Source: Reticulitermes speratus
Taxonomy: Eukaryota > Arthropoda > Insecta > Blattodea > Rhinotermitidae
Length of the DNA: 64,000 nt
Assembly: GCA_021186555.1 (NCBI GenBank)
Contig: JAJKFL010000011.1
Span: forward strand, 37,962,594 to 38,026,593
Direction: 5' to 3'
In this document: in pieces, positions 21,136-33,017 of the stretch
How the letters are laid out: the number at the start of each line of letters is the position of its first letter
Numbering within the stretch: the stretch's first letter is position 1
Translations under genes and position numbers: made by a program
The notes under the pieces: generated by a model
What the model saw: only the letters and a program-made list of their open reading frames with translations
The model's database searches: none
Told to the model about the DNA's origin: nothing

Positions 21136-24100
21136 CATTAAAGACTAATATTGCCGTGAATTATATATAAAGATAAGCTCGTACCGCGCAGTAAACACTC
21201 CGTCTCAGTTATACAAACCAGTCAGTTAATGTTGTACAGTGAAATAATCGCTGTTTGTTCTGAGATCCACACAAAACACATAAATACAGTCCGTACCGCG
21301 CAGTAAACACACTACGTCTCAGTTATACAAACCAGTCAGTTAATGCTGTACAGTGAAATAATCGCTGTTTGTTCTGAGATCCACACAAAACACATAAATA
21401 CAGTCCGTACCGCGCAGTAAACACACTACGTCTCAGTTATACAAACCAGTCAGTTAATGCTGTACAGTGAAATAATCGCTGTTTGTTCTGAGATCCACAC
21501 AAAACACATAAATACAGTCCGTACCGCGCAGTAAACACACTCCGTCTCAGTTATACAAACCAGTCAGTTAATGCTGTACAGTGAAATAATCGCTGTTTGT
21601 TCTGAGATCCACACAAAACACATAAATACAGTCCGTACCGCGCAGTAAACACACTACGTCTCAGTTATACAAACCAGTCAGTTAATGCTGTACAGTGAAA
21701 TAATCGCTGTTTGTTCTGAGATCCACACAAAACACATAAATACAGTCCGTACCGCGCAGTAAACACACTACGTCTCAGTTATACAAACCAGTCAGTTAAT
21801 GCTGTACAGTGAAATAATCGCTGTTTGTTCTGAGATCCACACAAAACACATAAATACAGTCCGTACCGCGCAGTAAACACACTCCGTCTCAGTTATACAA
21901 ACCAGTCAGTTAATGCTGTACAGTGAAATAATCGCTGTTTGTTCTGAGATCCACACAAAACACATAAATACAGTCCGTACCGCGCAGTAAACACACTCCG
22001 TCTCAGTTATACAAACCAGTCAGTTAAATGTTGTACATTGAAATAATCGCTGTTTGTTCTGAGATCCACACAAAACACATAAATACAGTCCGTACCGCGC
22101 AGTAAACACACTCCGTCTCAGTTATACAAACCAGTCAGTTAATGCTGTACAATGAAATAATCGCTGTTTGTTCTGAGATCCACACAAAACACATAAATAC
22201 AGTCCGTACCGCGCAGTAAACACACTACGTCTCAATTACACAAACCAGTCAGTTAATGCTGTACAGTGAAATAATCGCTGTTTGTTCTGAGATCCACATA
22301 AAACACATAAATACAGTCCGTACCGCGCAGTAAACACACTACGTCTCAATTACACAAACCAGTCAGTTAATGCTGTACAGTGAAATAATCGCTGTTTGTT
22401 CTGAGATCCACACAAAACACATAAATACAGTCCGTACCGCGCAGTAAACACACTCCGTCTCAGTTATACAAACCAGTCAGTTAATGTTGTACAGTGAAAT
22501 AATCGCTGTTTGTTCTGAGATCCACACAAAACACATAAATACAGTCCGTACCGCGCAGTAAACACACTACGTCTCAGATATACAAACCAGTCAGTTAATG
22601 CTGTACAGTGAAATAATCGCTGTTTGTTCTGAGATCCACACAAAACACATAAATACAGTCCGTACCGCGCAGTAAACACACTACGTCTCAGATATACAAA
22701 CCAGTCAGTTAATGCTGTACAGTGAAATAATCGCTGTTTGTTCTGAGATCCACACAAAACAACATAAATACAGTCCGTACCGCGCAGTAAACACACTCCG
22801 TCTCAGTTATACAAACCAGTCAGTTAATGCTGTACAGTGAAATAATCGCTGTTTGTTCTGAGATCCACACAAAACACATAAATACAGTCCGTACCGCGCA
22901 GTAAACACACTACGTCTCAGATATACAAACCAGTCAGTTAATGCTGTACAGTGAAATAATCGCTGTTTGTTCTGAGATCCACACAAAACACATAAATACA
23001 GTCCGTACCGCGCAGTAAACACACTACGTCTCAGATATACAAACCAGTCAGTTAATGCTGTACAGTGAAATAATCGCTGTTTGTTCTGAGATCCACACAA
23101 AACATAAATACAGTCCGTACCGCGCAGTAAACACACTACGTCTCAGATATACAAACCAGTCAGTTAATGCTGTACAGTGAAATAATCGCTGTTTGTTCTG
23201 AGATCCACACAAAACACATAAATACAGTCCGTACCGCGCAGTAAACACACTCCGTCTCAGTTATACAAACCAGTCAGTTAATGCTGTACAGTGAAATAAT
23301 CGCTGTTTGTTCTGAGATCCACACAAAACACATAAATACAGTCCGTACCGCGCAGTAAACACACTACGTCTCAGATATACAAACCAGTCAGTTAATGCTG
23401 TACAGTGAAATAATCGCTGTTTGTTCTGAGATCCACACAAAACATAAATACAGTCCGTACCGCGCAGTAAACACACTACGTCTCAGATATACAAAACCAG
23501 TCAGTTAATGCTGTACAGTGAAATAATCGTTGTTTGTTCTGAGATCCACACAAAACACATAAATACAGTCCGTACCGCGCAGTAAACACACTCCGTCTCA
23601 GTTATACAAACCAGTCAGTTAATGCTGTACAGTGAAATAATCGCTGTTTGTTCTGAGATCCACACAAAACACATAAATACAGTCCGTACCGCGCAGTAAA
23701 CACACTACGTCTCAGATATACAAACCAGTCAGTTAATGCTGTACAGTGAAATAATCGCTGTTTGTTCTGAGATCCACACAAAACACATAAATACAGTCCG
23801 TACCGCGCAGTAAACACACTCCGTCTCAGTTATACAAACCAGTCAGTTAATGCTGTACAGTGAAATAATCGCTGTTTGTTCTGAGATCCACACAAAACAC
23901 ATAAATACAGTCCGTACCGCGCAGTAAACACGCTCCGTCTCAGTTATACAAACCAGTCAGTTAATGTTGTACAGTGAAATAATCGCTGTTTGTTCTGAGA
24001 TCCACACAAAACACATAAATACAGTCCGTACCGCGCAGTAAACACACTCCGTCTCAGTTATACAAACCAGTCAGTTAATGTTGTACAGTGAAATAATCGC

Positions 24101-24215
24101 TGTTTGTTCTGAGATCCACACAAAACACATAAATACACTGTGTGGGCAGAAAGTAGAATTGTTAAATGTTAAACATGGTGGTACATATAGTAACCACTGG
24201 GCTTTAAAGTATTGA
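21136..24215. mobile_element. TR114 element copy 2, about 26 internal units
   Basis: The largest TR114 copy. The left end is worn (ATTAAAGACTAATATTG); the right end keeps ACCACTGGGCTTTAAAG then diverges (TATTG in place of GGGTTAA). Units differ at CTCCGTCTC or CTACGTCTC and at TTATAC or GATATAC, and those variants cluster in blocks. Confidence 0.7.
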
Positions 24216-24675
24216 GGAGAGAGATTACTTAACGTCTAACCCAAAGATCAAATTGAAATGTCAGTTTCGTCGGTAAAGTCCGTGTATCGCAAGTCCATTT
24301 AAATGCCAGGTACGATCCTTGTGCCCTAGGTGGCACACTTTCTGTTAATATCGCTGATAGCAATTATGTAGCGTGACAATTACAGTGACGTTTCTCCTTG
24401 ATATCATTAAGAGTGCAGTCTGAATAGGACATTTGTCTAAAACAGGTTCTCGGTCTAAACTCTCAACCAAATGTGTGTCCAACAGATTCATTAGATCTGT
24501 TTTCTTTTTAGTGCCATAATTTACCCAGAGGTTGAATGCGAGGGCCTTTGATAGTGTAGAACTTGGTGTTGGTCAAGATTCGCTGTGTCAATGGCTAATT
24601 ACTTTCCGCTATTTCTGAGGGCCTAAGTGCTTAATTTTCAGGGCGAATGATATATATTATACTTTAACTGCTTTA
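24216..24675. other. Unassigned, probably intron
   Basis: Upstream of the exon at 24826; no coding potential seen. Confidence 0.4.
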
Positions 24676-24716
24676 CCCTGAAGATGGAGGCACTACGGCC
24701 CTTCGAAACGTCAGGA
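24676..24716 (+). ncRNA. Hammerhead-like ribozyme motif
   Basis: CUGAAGA core, one spacer U, stem II GGAGG/CCUUC (one G-U), GAAAC, then a GUC cleavage-type triplet. Stem I next to the core is poor (C-A mismatch). About 110 bp upstream of the exon at 24826. Confidence 0.45.
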
Positions 24717-24825
24717 CCTGTTTACCGAACAGTACTTAGTCCCTCAGCAGTGATTATGTTTGTGGTTAACTAGCGGGAGGTCACTGAAAAGTGGATTTTG
24801 TAAGTGATTCGACGTTCTGTTGCAG

Positions 24826-24975
24826 GTGAGGTCGCTACACGATGCGTACCAAGCTGGACTGAGCGCCCAGTTGACAGAAGCTATGAATGTGTTCTGGGCC
24901 GAATGTTATGAAGGGTCCAAGACCGCGGTGCACCGACGGAACCGTGAGGTTGGCGACAGCAAGCTGCGTTTCCAG
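24826..24975 (+). CDS. Internal exon of a neurobeachin-family (BEACH) gene
   Basis: A 150-bp open segment preceded by GTTCTGTTGCAG and followed by GTACTG, so both ends look like real splice sites; it is a whole number of codons (phase 0). The 50 residues include S-L-H-D-A-Y-Q, then F-W-A-E-C-Y-E-G and H-R-R-N-R-E-V-G-D-S-K-L-R-F-Q. From memory this resembles the helical linker upstream of the PH-BEACH module in neurobeachin, LRBA and NBEAL proteins, which are cytosolic scaffolds for vesicle and receptor traffic. It continues in phase into the exon at 33018. It lies in otherwise non-coding sequence with normal coding-like codon use. Which paralogue it is cannot be decided here; exon reality is more certain than family. 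Confidence 0.62.
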
Positions 24976-25120
24976 GTACTGCCACGATCGGTTTGTACCG
25001 TACTGACTGTCTGGAATGTGTGTTCATTGTGTAGTGTATTTAGGGATTATTTAAGTTCTGTCAGACAAATGTACACTTTTGGTTTCTGTTATTCAATATT
25101 CAATATATTTCATTGAAGAT

Positions 25121-25166
25121 GGACCAACGTGTTTCGAACCTTATATGAGGTTCATCTTCAGGGATA
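25121..25166 (-). ncRNA. Hammerhead-like motif, left arm
   Basis: CUGAAGA core, spacer U, perfect stem II GAACC/GGUUC, GAAAC ACGUU. Stem III may be two pairs with a 2-nt loop; stem I shows only two pairs. Confidence 0.4.
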
Positions 25167-25269
25167 TCTGTTTTAAATTACAGCAGCCCTTCTTCAAAGG
25201 TACGTGTTAGGTTTTACACTTTAAATGTTGTAATTTGTTGTCTTGTGGTTACTATATGTCAGGTTGTAT

Positions 25270-25312
25270 GTCCCTGAAGATGAACCTCATATAAGTTTCG
25301 AAACATGTTCTA
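25270..25312 (+). ncRNA. Hammerhead-like motif, right arm
   Basis: Same core as the left arm, but stem II has lost pairing (AAGTTTC for AAGGTTC) and stem I is weak. Confidence 0.3.
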
Positions 25313-25442
25313 TCATCTTCATTGAATTATATGTATTGAATAATAGAAAATAAAAGTGTACATTTGTCGGATAGAACTTAAGTAATCAAAAAATGTGCGG
25401 TACGAATAACAAAGTGTATTTAGGGATGTTATACAGCACAAT

Positions 25443-25788
25443 GTCGACCTCGGTGGACTAGTGGTTAGCGTGCTCGCCACTGGACCCAAGGTTCGCGGGT
25501 TCGATCCCGACCGAGGTCGATGGATTTTTAAGGGTGATAAAAATCCGGAGCACAACTTCCTTCGGAGGGGAAGTAAAGCCGTCGGTCCGATGTCGTAGAT
25601 TTACAGAAAACCTTACGGGCATGAATATAGATGTTTCGTAAGCAAAATTCAGCGGCCATTTCTCACCCAAGTCTCCTGGCTATGGCAGTCACATCAGGAT
25701 TGAGTATAACTTGTGCAGTCAGTGGGCTGGTCACCTCCGAAAGGAGGCCCTATGCTCCACAAGGAGCGACAGGATAAATAATAATGTA
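25443..25788 (+). mobile_element. tRNA-derived SINE, family C
   Basis: Begins TCGACCTCGGTGGACTAGTG and has GCGGGTTCGATCCCGACCGA as box B; the body ends in GGATAAATAATAATGTA. ATACAGCA at 25431-25438 and 25789-25796 is the likely core of the target duplication. The tRNA-like head is well preserved, but it lies in a repeat unit and is not called as a tRNA gene. Confidence 0.8.
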
Positions 25789-25796
25789 ATACAGCA

Positions 25797-26056
25797 GAAA
25801 TGCGGTTTGTGAGGGTTGTACAAAGTGGGAAAATGAGGAAATAATGGAAGAAGTCAAGACAGAACCTGCGGTAGAATAGATAAGCGAACATGGACAGAGC
25901 TGGGGAGCTCGTCTCAACAGAGCGAATAGAAGAGGGAACCCCAAACAAAGTCTGCAGTACGCACCTTGGTGCAGAAGATCTACAGGGCGTTCGGTAAAAA
26001 GATGGCTCGACACCGCAACAGACCGCATAGTCTGACACACTTTCTGAGTCACATTA
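25797..26056. other. Unassigned intronic sequence
   Basis: An open frame of about 70 codons on the plus strand from 25840 shows no recognised motif. Confidence 0.35.
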
Positions 26057-26067
26057 CAGAAGCTGTA

Positions 26068-26283
26068 AGGTAAAGCAATCCCATTACAGGTCTGTTCCAG
26101 GAGTTTGAGGCTCCCAGATTTTTACACATTCGACGCACCGGCCGCCTTTATCTCCCAGGAAATACGTCTGGTACTCATTTCTGTGTGCGGCCGGAAGGAT
26201 TATATCAATGAAAAATTCCAATGAATCGAACCCGCGACCTTCCGGCTTGTACCTCAACCATCTGCGCCACCGCGTGCCCCGTT
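26068..26283 (-). mobile_element. tRNA-derived SINE, family B, second copy
   Basis: Shares with 2876-3174 the head GGGCACGCGGTGGCGCAGAT, box B and the segment GACGCACCGGCCGCCTTTAT. CAGAAGC(T/A)GTA at 26057-26067 and 26284-26294 is the target duplication with one mismatch. It is about 80 bp shorter than the first copy. Confidence 0.85.
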
Positions 26284-26689
26284 CAGAAGCAGTATTTTTC
26301 AAAACTATCATCGTGAGAGCCCGTTGACTTAATCGCGATACGCGTCAGCATATTGTGTACCGGGATCATGATATAACAAAGGTAATAAGGGCGTAAGGGT
26401 AATGGAGCGGTGGGGGATCGGGTTTTTTAAAAACGAGTGAAAACAGCCTCAGAAACAGAAGAAATGCCTAAAACCGCTTATGGAAATGAAGTTATGTCGC
26501 ATAATTGTGTCGTCAGGTGGTTAGGATATACAGAGAGGGATGTGAGGATGTTGAAGGTGATGCGTGAGTGGGACGGTGTCCACGTCCGTGGAGGAGAGGC
26601 CTTCCTCAGAAGCTAACGGGTACTCAGCTGTTACTGGGCGGGTGTCAGCTGCTGGAAATCTGGAACAGGTCGTGAACAGATGGCCTGAG
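26284..26689. other. Unassigned intronic sequence
   Basis: No recognised feature. Confidence 0.35.
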
Positions 26690-26910
26690 ACAGTCGAATG
26701 ACCCTGGAATTGACGGAGAATGAAGTGCGTATGAATTGGAAGACGATTCATCGGCTTTTTCTTGAAGATTTTGGAAAGAGTCGGATGTGCACACAGTGTA
26801 TTGCACACGTTGCACAGGTGAGCGCAAGGAGCACGGAGTTGTAACTTGTGAAGACTTCAGACTGCTACACACCTTGTTCACCGGACTTCGCGCCGGAAAT
26901 TGAAAATTTG
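26690..26910 (+). mobile_element. Mariner transposase relic
   Basis: In one plus frame, W-K-T-I-H-R-L-F-L-E-D-F-G-K-S-R-M-C resembles the second helix-turn-helix of mariner transposases. After a single stop the same frame gives Y-T-P-C-S-P-D-F-A-P, resembling the H-P-P-Y-S-P-D-L-A-P block near the third catalytic acid. The catalytic middle is missing, so it is an internally deleted, dead copy. No terminal repeats were identified. Confidence 0.5.
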
Positions 26911-26996
26911 AGAAAGAGGGCAACAAGAAGAGCTTAACTGACGAATTGAATTGGGTTGCTTTGGGCGCCTTCAGTGATTTTTTGTGCAAGTTTTAG

Positions 26997-27995
26997 CAAG
27001 GTGGAAATAGGTTGGCTAGAACTGGCTCAGGATCGTGTACAGTGGTGGGCTTTTGTTCAGCGGTGTTGAACCTTCAGGTTCTGCTGCCAGAGAGTTAGTT
27101 AATTAGTAAGATGGATCTTAGGGAAATAGGTTGTGAGGATTGGAGGTGGATAGAACTGGCTCAAGATCGTGTGCAGTGGTGGGCTTTGGTATTAGCGGTG
27201 TTGAACCTTTGTGTTCTGCTGCCAGAGAGTTAGTTAATTAGTAAGTGAGGATGGGAGGTGGATAGAACTGGCTCAGGATCGTGTGTAATGGTGGGCTTTG
27301 GTATTAGCGGTGTTGAACCTTTGTGTTCTGCTGCCAGACAGTTAGTTAATTAGTAAGATGGATCTTAGGGAAATAGGTTGTGAGGATGGGAGGTGGATAG
27401 AACTGGCTCAGGATCGTGTCTAGTGGTGGGCTTTTGTGTTAGCGGTCTTGAACCTTTGTGTTGTGCTGCCAGAGAGTTAGTTAATTAGTAAGATGGATCT
27501 TAGGGAAATAGGTTGTGAGGATGGGAGGTGGATAGAACTGGCTCAGGATCGTGTCTAGTGGTGGGCTTTTGTGTTAGCGGTGTTGAACCTTTGTGTTGTG
27601 CTGCCAGAGAGTTAGTTAATTAGTAAGATGGATCTTAGGGAAATAGGTTGGAGGATGGGAGGTGGATAGAACTGGCTCAGGATCGTGTGTAATGGTGGGC
27701 TTTTGTGTTAGCGGTGTTGAACCTTTGTGTTGTGCTGCCAGAGAGTTAGTTAATTAGTAAGATGGATCTTAGGGAAATAGGTTGTGAGGATGGGAGGTGG
27801 ATAGAACTGGCTCAGGATCGTGTGTAATGGTGGGCTTTGGTATTAGCGGTGTTGAAGCTTTGTGTTGTGCTGCCAGAGAGTTAGTTAATTAGTAAGATGG
27901 ATCTTAGGGAAATAGGTTGTGAGGATAGGAGGTGGATAGAACTGGCTCAGGATCGTGTCACATGGCAGGGTTTGGTATTACCTGTGCTGAGCCGT
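26997..27995 (+). repeat. 135-bp tandem array of the LINE-B 3' end, about 7 copies
   Basis: Each unit repeats the LINE-B terminal codons: M-D-L-R-E-I-G-C-E, then W-I-E-L-A-Q-D-R-V, then V-L-N-L-C-V-L-L-P-E-S and a stop. Units differ by a few substitutions and one has lost a 27-bp piece near 27243. A retrotransposon tail has become a small satellite. Confidence 0.85.
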
Positions 27996-30221
27996 CAAGT
28001 TGTGCCAGCACAGAGTTGCTATAAACTGATGCACGTAGCCGCAGTAGCAGTGACATGACCACGTGCCCCATTTGCACGTATCCGGCCCACTTGTGGGCCT
28101 GTAGCAGGTGTCCAGTGCAAGATGGCGGTGTGTAACAAAAGGCACGTGAAGTGTGCAGAATCTCAAAGAACATCACGAGGCTGCACTTTCCACTTTGATG
28201 GTGCACACAATTGCTTGTATCGATATTTTTTGACGACAAAAAAGCTTAAAGGCGTGCCGGTAGATTGACCTCCTGTGCCGTGACCTTCATACCGAGTTTT
28301 TGAAATGTTGCAACGCCACGATGATGCTGCTACCTGCTGGCAGGGTGGTGGAAGTAGGCTACGCACGAGAATGCAAGTAATTAGCAACTGTAGCAGTGGG
28401 ACACACGTTGACTTCACGTCGAGCGTGGTCAGTACGTCAGTGATTGGTTGTCAGGTTATTTAGTGACGCTGGTTCAACTGGTACAATTGCTGAATGGGAA
28501 GCTAAAGACGTGCAGTGGAGAAGTCGTTGTTTCTGAATCCTTGGGGATACTGTAGAGGTCCTTGTGATAGCTGATTTTTCGGGCTGGATCAGAACCCTCT
28601 GTAGGTACAAGCTCCTCACTGTTCCTGGATATTAGCTTTACCTAATGGCCCCAACGGAGTAGTTGTCATTCTTTAATATGATGAGCGAAACGGACGCAGC
28701 TTCCGGAAACATTCCGCTTTTAACCAGAACCTGGCGATGTAGAATGTGCAGTGTGTATGTCAGTTCGGTCACAGACATTCAGACTTACACCGCTAGTCGT
28801 CGACAGTAACGCTATATGTCGGTTTCATTGGCTACTGACGGAACCCAGAAATTCGTCGCTTTTTTGAAGCGTGTCCGTCAGTTTGGTATAATTGTACAGA
28901 CACGTGAGGGCCTTGCCTGTACCGCAGTCATCTACCTTGAGTCTGAAGTCGAGGCCACTCAGATTTAATTGGCAACAATTTGACGATGGCTGTTCGTTTT
29001 CACTGATAGAAGTCCCGTTGACAGGCCCAAAATTTAGTTCCAAAATAAAATAATTTGATGTATGGTATGACTTTCGAAATGAGCAAACTCAGATTTGTTC
29101 TTGTGAGACGTGTGACTTAGATATGCAGCGTGGAGGAACAAGGCATCTGTGGATGGATTCAAATGAAAGTAGCAATTACGGCAAGACGATGAAAGTTGCT
29201 AACACACTTAACACTGTAATGCACCTCTCGTGTCTGTTTTAATTGGACGCTGCCGCTCTGATGCCCCTGCAGTGAACTCGTACATTTGCTTTAGGACTTT
29301 TAAATACATAAAAATACATCGCGTCTACCGAAGGAAAGTGAGGCAAGTGAAAACTGTAACACTTTACAGGAGTTAATATCTTCAGCATTACCTGGTAGAC
29401 TGCGGGTTTTGGCTATTTCGTACATTGACGCTATTGTTGGCTTTGAAGACTTTGCGTCGCCGTGTCTTATAGTGAGGTGACTGCTGAAATGGGACTTTTT
29501 TTTTTGACTTGCGTCACGTATATCACGAAGAGGATGCCGTGTTACAGCTGCATCGGCCGTGCTCTATTGCAGTGATGCGTGAGTCCTTCAGAAGAAAGTC
29601 ACATGCAGGCTATAGAAATTAAATTCGTGACGGGAATCAAGAGATGTATTTTGCGTGGTCAAATGTCAAGCGAAAATGCAATACAGCAGTTAAATATACT
29701 GTTTTAGATAGAATTAGAGGCAGTGAAGATAACTGGACGGAACAGAGCAAACGGATGGAGGTCAGAGGTCAGGCCTCCGGTACGTTCCTAAGGGAACAAA
29801 CAGCGCAGTTAGACCGCGTAAAGGATGGAAATGAAGCCTGAACACGTCGAACGGTCAACCCACAACAGGAAGATGATGACAATATATCTTCCTTCGGTAT
29901 TGCTGGCTCAGAAAACGCAGATTAGAGTCGTTTCCCGTGCCGGTTTGTGGACATCACCTTTTTTCAAAATTGTTGTTGACTCAAAAGGTATTAACGGGGT
30001 GGAGGGGACAGACATAGGGTGGACACGCCTACGCACAGACGTAATTCAGTTATTTTCTGAAGAGCAGAGAAAGTAATCTAATGACGTGGATAGCAAATTG
30101 TGCAAATAAGAATTGACCAGTGCTGGCCCGGTCCATGCGGCTGCGTGGGGCCCGAATGTTTGGTGGTGGTTGGTTGGGGGCTCTTCAGATTTTGTGTCAT
30201 AACAGAGTCCTCCTTTAGAAG
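27996..30221. other. 2.2 kb of intron without recognised features
   Basis: Several frames of 60-90 codons on both strands lack motifs or splice support. A 48-codon ATG frame at 28121-28267 is also unconvincing. Probably old, diverged intronic sequence. Confidence 0.4.
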
Positions 30222-30625
30222 CCAACGGTTCCTCAGCTAGTCAATAAATTCTCCGCATTCTATGGAACCAGAAGGTTTATTACCGTATTCTAAACAGCTG
30301 GCCATTTGTTTTATCCTGAGCCATATAAATCCAATCCACTCCCTCCAACCAATTTTCTGTTACACCCATTTTAATATTATTGTCATCTAATGCGTGCTTC
30401 TTGCAAGCAGCCTCGTTCCTTCAGGTTTTCCCGCCAAAACTCAGTACGCATTTCTCTTGTCCCCCTATCTCATCCTCCGATTTGATCACCCCAATAATAT
30501 TTGGCGATGAACACAGATCACAAAGCTCCTCATTGTGCAGTCTTCTCCACTCCCCCGTTACCTCGTCCTTCTTCCTCAGCACCCTGTTATCGCACACCGT
30601 CAGTCTGTTCTTGCCGCAGTGTGAC
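30222..30625 (-). mobile_element. LINE-B C-terminal fragment
   Basis: The minus strand keeps G-E-W-R-R-L-H-N-E-E-L-C-D-L-C-S-S-P-N-I-I and the terminal L-A-Q-D region, with frameshifts between. It is longer than most LINE-B copies here, yet without the catalytic part of the reverse transcriptase. Confidence 0.8.
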
Positions 30626-31010
30626 GTCAGATCTACTAATAGCGAGGCTAAGCAGTAACTGTCCAAATAAACTGGCTCGCTGTCCGTACGTGTGCACCCG
30701 AAGTGGTCTGAACCTTCGATGTCCTGAAATGCATCACGTCAGACTGAGCTTTCGACAGCATGTGCAGTGATGGAGGCTGCCTTACCGACCGGTCTACCGA
30801 GTTCGCTGTGCACGCCAGGGAGACTGCGGTACTTTTCGTGCTGACATCTACAGTTAATCGCGTAATATACGAACTGGTTTTGTGGTTGGATGTTTTTAGG
30901 CGGGTGAGATTTAGACAGTAGTTGTGTGGGTTAGAACGGCGCGTGTGGGTGGGGACGGCGACTGGCGATTGAGAGAAACTGCTGTGTCTATCGTAAGGGT
31001 AGGAGATGGA
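30626..31010. other. Unassigned intronic sequence
   Basis: No recognised feature. Confidence 0.35.
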
Positions 31011-31262
31011 AGTTGGTGGGGAGACCTGAGGGAAGGAGACCACTTGGAAGACCCAGGCGTAGATGGGAGGATAATATTAAAATGAATCTTTAAGAAGTGG
31101 GATGGGAGGCATGGACTGGATTGATATGGCTCAGGATAGGGACAGGTGGCGGGCTGTTGTGAATGCGGTAATGAACCTTCGGGTTCCATAGAACGCGGGG
31201 AATTTCTTGACAAGCTGACGACCTGCTAGCTTCTCAAGAAGGACTGTGCTGCATGGAGTTAG
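31011..31262 (+). mobile_element. LINE-B 3' end
   Basis: Reads G-R-P-R-R-R-W-like, then [24 protein letters not shown] and M-N-L-R-V-P with stop. One of the better preserved tails in this window. Confidence 0.8.
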
Positions 31263-31507
31263 TTAGCAGATGGAAGCAGTACGTATCTCCGAAACCTTGT
31301 GATAAAGCGATGATAAGTGTCGTCGAAATACGTAGCGAACTACTTTGTAAGTGCAGAGAGGTGTACAGTACAGTCGTGAGTAGTTCAGACCAATAAACCC
31401 ACCACGAACATCGGGATACATTTTCGGTGTAGAACGCATATTGGTTCCGACAACTTACGAAACACAGTCGGTTTGAAACGAGCCAACTTCACCGAGGAAG
31501 TCTGTGA

Positions 31508-31862
31508 TTTGACTCACTGCCCCTTTTAACTCATTGCCCCTTTTGACTCACTGCCCCTTTTAACTCACTGCCCCTTTTGACTCACTGCCCCTTTTGACTC
31601 ACTGCCCCTTTTGACTCACTGCCCCTTTTGACTCACTGCCCCTTTTGACTCACTGCCCCTTTTGACTCACTGTCCCTTTTGACTCACTGTCCCTTTTGAC
31701 TCACTGCCCCTTTTGACTCACTGCCCCTTTTGACTCACTGCCCCTTTTGGCTCTGCCCCTTTTGACTCACTGCCCCTTTTGACTCAGTGTTCCTTTTGAC
31801 TCACTGCCCCTTTTGACTCACTGCCCCTTTTGGCTCTGCCCCTTTTGACTCACTGCCCCTTC
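31508..31862. repeat. 17-bp tandem array, about 21 copies
   Basis: The unit is TTTTGACTCACTGCCCC. Variants are AACTCA, TGTCCC and two units shortened to TTTTGGCTCTGCCCC. Confidence 0.95.
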
Positions 31863-31944
31863 CAAAATGCTGTGTAGTGCCTTCAGACAACACTGCCGTC
31901 TCCCGCAGTATTGTAATCACTGGGCCAGTTTGATGTTTTGTTAG

Positions 31945-32560
31945 CTGTATTTTATTTTATTTATCCTGTTGATCAAAATACATTGATATAGGACATGTCA
32001 ATATATATAATTACACTATATTAAAGTCAAATAATATTTATCTACTTGTATCAGCAGCCAATCTTCGAGAAATCTTCATTCAGATAATCTTCTAACTAAT
32101 AGTAGCACAACTTAATTAGTAACTCCTTCAATTTCTTTTTAAACTGGTCAATATTTTCAATTTGTTTGATATTGTTAGGCAATTAGTTGCAGTAGGTACA
32201 GTCTGCTACAGACGGTTTGCTGTTGTAGACTTCTAAGTTATGCCCATGCATATGATAGTCTCTATTATGTCTTGTGTTGTGTGTATGTATTTGCTGTTGG
32301 ACTGAAAACGCCGTGGCTCGTATGCAACCCTTCACACTTATATGTCGGAGAAGTTGCCGCATGAGCACGGCTCTCTGAGGTGTCTGTAACACAACACCGT
32401 CACAATACACAAACTAGTGAAACAAAACTTGCTGTTTAAATCGTTTCCCCTGACATGTTTCTGTATTTCCGTGGTCATTGTGAGGCGTATTGACAAAATA
32501 CTTACAATTACATGCAGAGGGCTGTGAAAATTGTTTTTTTTAACATTGAGTGTGTGCACA
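31945..32560 (-). mobile_element. Jockey/CR1-type LINE 3' end
   Basis: On the minus strand, with frameshifts and stops, H-N-T-R-H-N-R-D-Y-H is followed by L-P-N-N-I-K-Q-I-E-N-I-D-Q-F-K-K-K-L-K-E, a common C-terminal motif of Jockey-group reverse transcriptases. A short 3' UTR and an AAATAAAATAAAATA tail near 31950 follow. Distinct from LINE-A and LINE-B. Confidence 0.55.
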
Positions 32561-33017
32561 TAACATATATAGAAGGTATTAATGCACGATTGTGGTAAAC
32601 ATATTGTTAAAATGAGCTGTGAATATACCGGGTGTTCTTTAAGTCGCTGTAAGAAGACGGGGAACTACTTACCTGTGATTGTTGTCGCTTGGGTTTAGTT
32701 TTTTTTTATTTGAAACAGTTGGTAATACCTGATTTCACTAACTGTTGTTTTATGTTTTAGCGTCTCATTTTTACTTTTTGCTGTAAATAAAACAGTGTTT
32801 TGCTGGACCGTAAGTACGGTGTCGGTAAAGCGACTTGTAGGACGTTCTGTAGTGTGGTGTGACGCACTGCGACCGGACCTTACTGGCAGTGTCGTTAGCT
32901 GAACTACACATGCACAATGTGAGCTTGTAATGTTTGTGTATGTAGACTAAAGACGGCCGGGCACTGTGCGTTACGTTAGACGTACGATAAAGCCTGTCTC
33001 TGTCTGTGTGTCTGCAG
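32561..33017. other. Unassigned intronic sequence up to the acceptor
   Basis: An ATACCGGGTGTTC stretch near 32626 resembles the end of some MITEs, but no partner end was found. The tract before 33018 ends CTGTCTGTGTGTCTGCAG, a good acceptor. Confidence 0.4.

Larger units (their letters stand above)
24996..25430. mobile_element. Foldback element with paired hammerhead-like motifs
   Basis: A long inverted repeat. The left arm runs from about 24996 (TTTGTACCG) to 25168; the right arm from 25262 to about 25430 (CGGTACGAA). Arms share ACAAATGTACACTTTT and ACCTCATATAAG. It starts about 20 bp after the splice donor of the exon at 24826. Confidence 0.7.

Noticed and set aside
22464..23817. Repeated 38-residue minus-strand peptide in TR114
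   Set aside because: Each 114-bp unit is a multiple of three, so an open frame persists; units vary at synonymous and non-synonymous sites alike and the frame breaks where indels occur.
25443..25520. tRNA gene
   Set aside because: The tRNA-like head is the 5' end of a SINE with a long body and target duplication; the same reasoning applies to 2530-2601, 8879-8950, 3100-3174 and 21060-21133.
27996..30221. Additional exons in the BEACH-gene intron
   Set aside because: No frame here has flanking splice signals plus recognisable family sequence, and the two accepted exons already join in phase.
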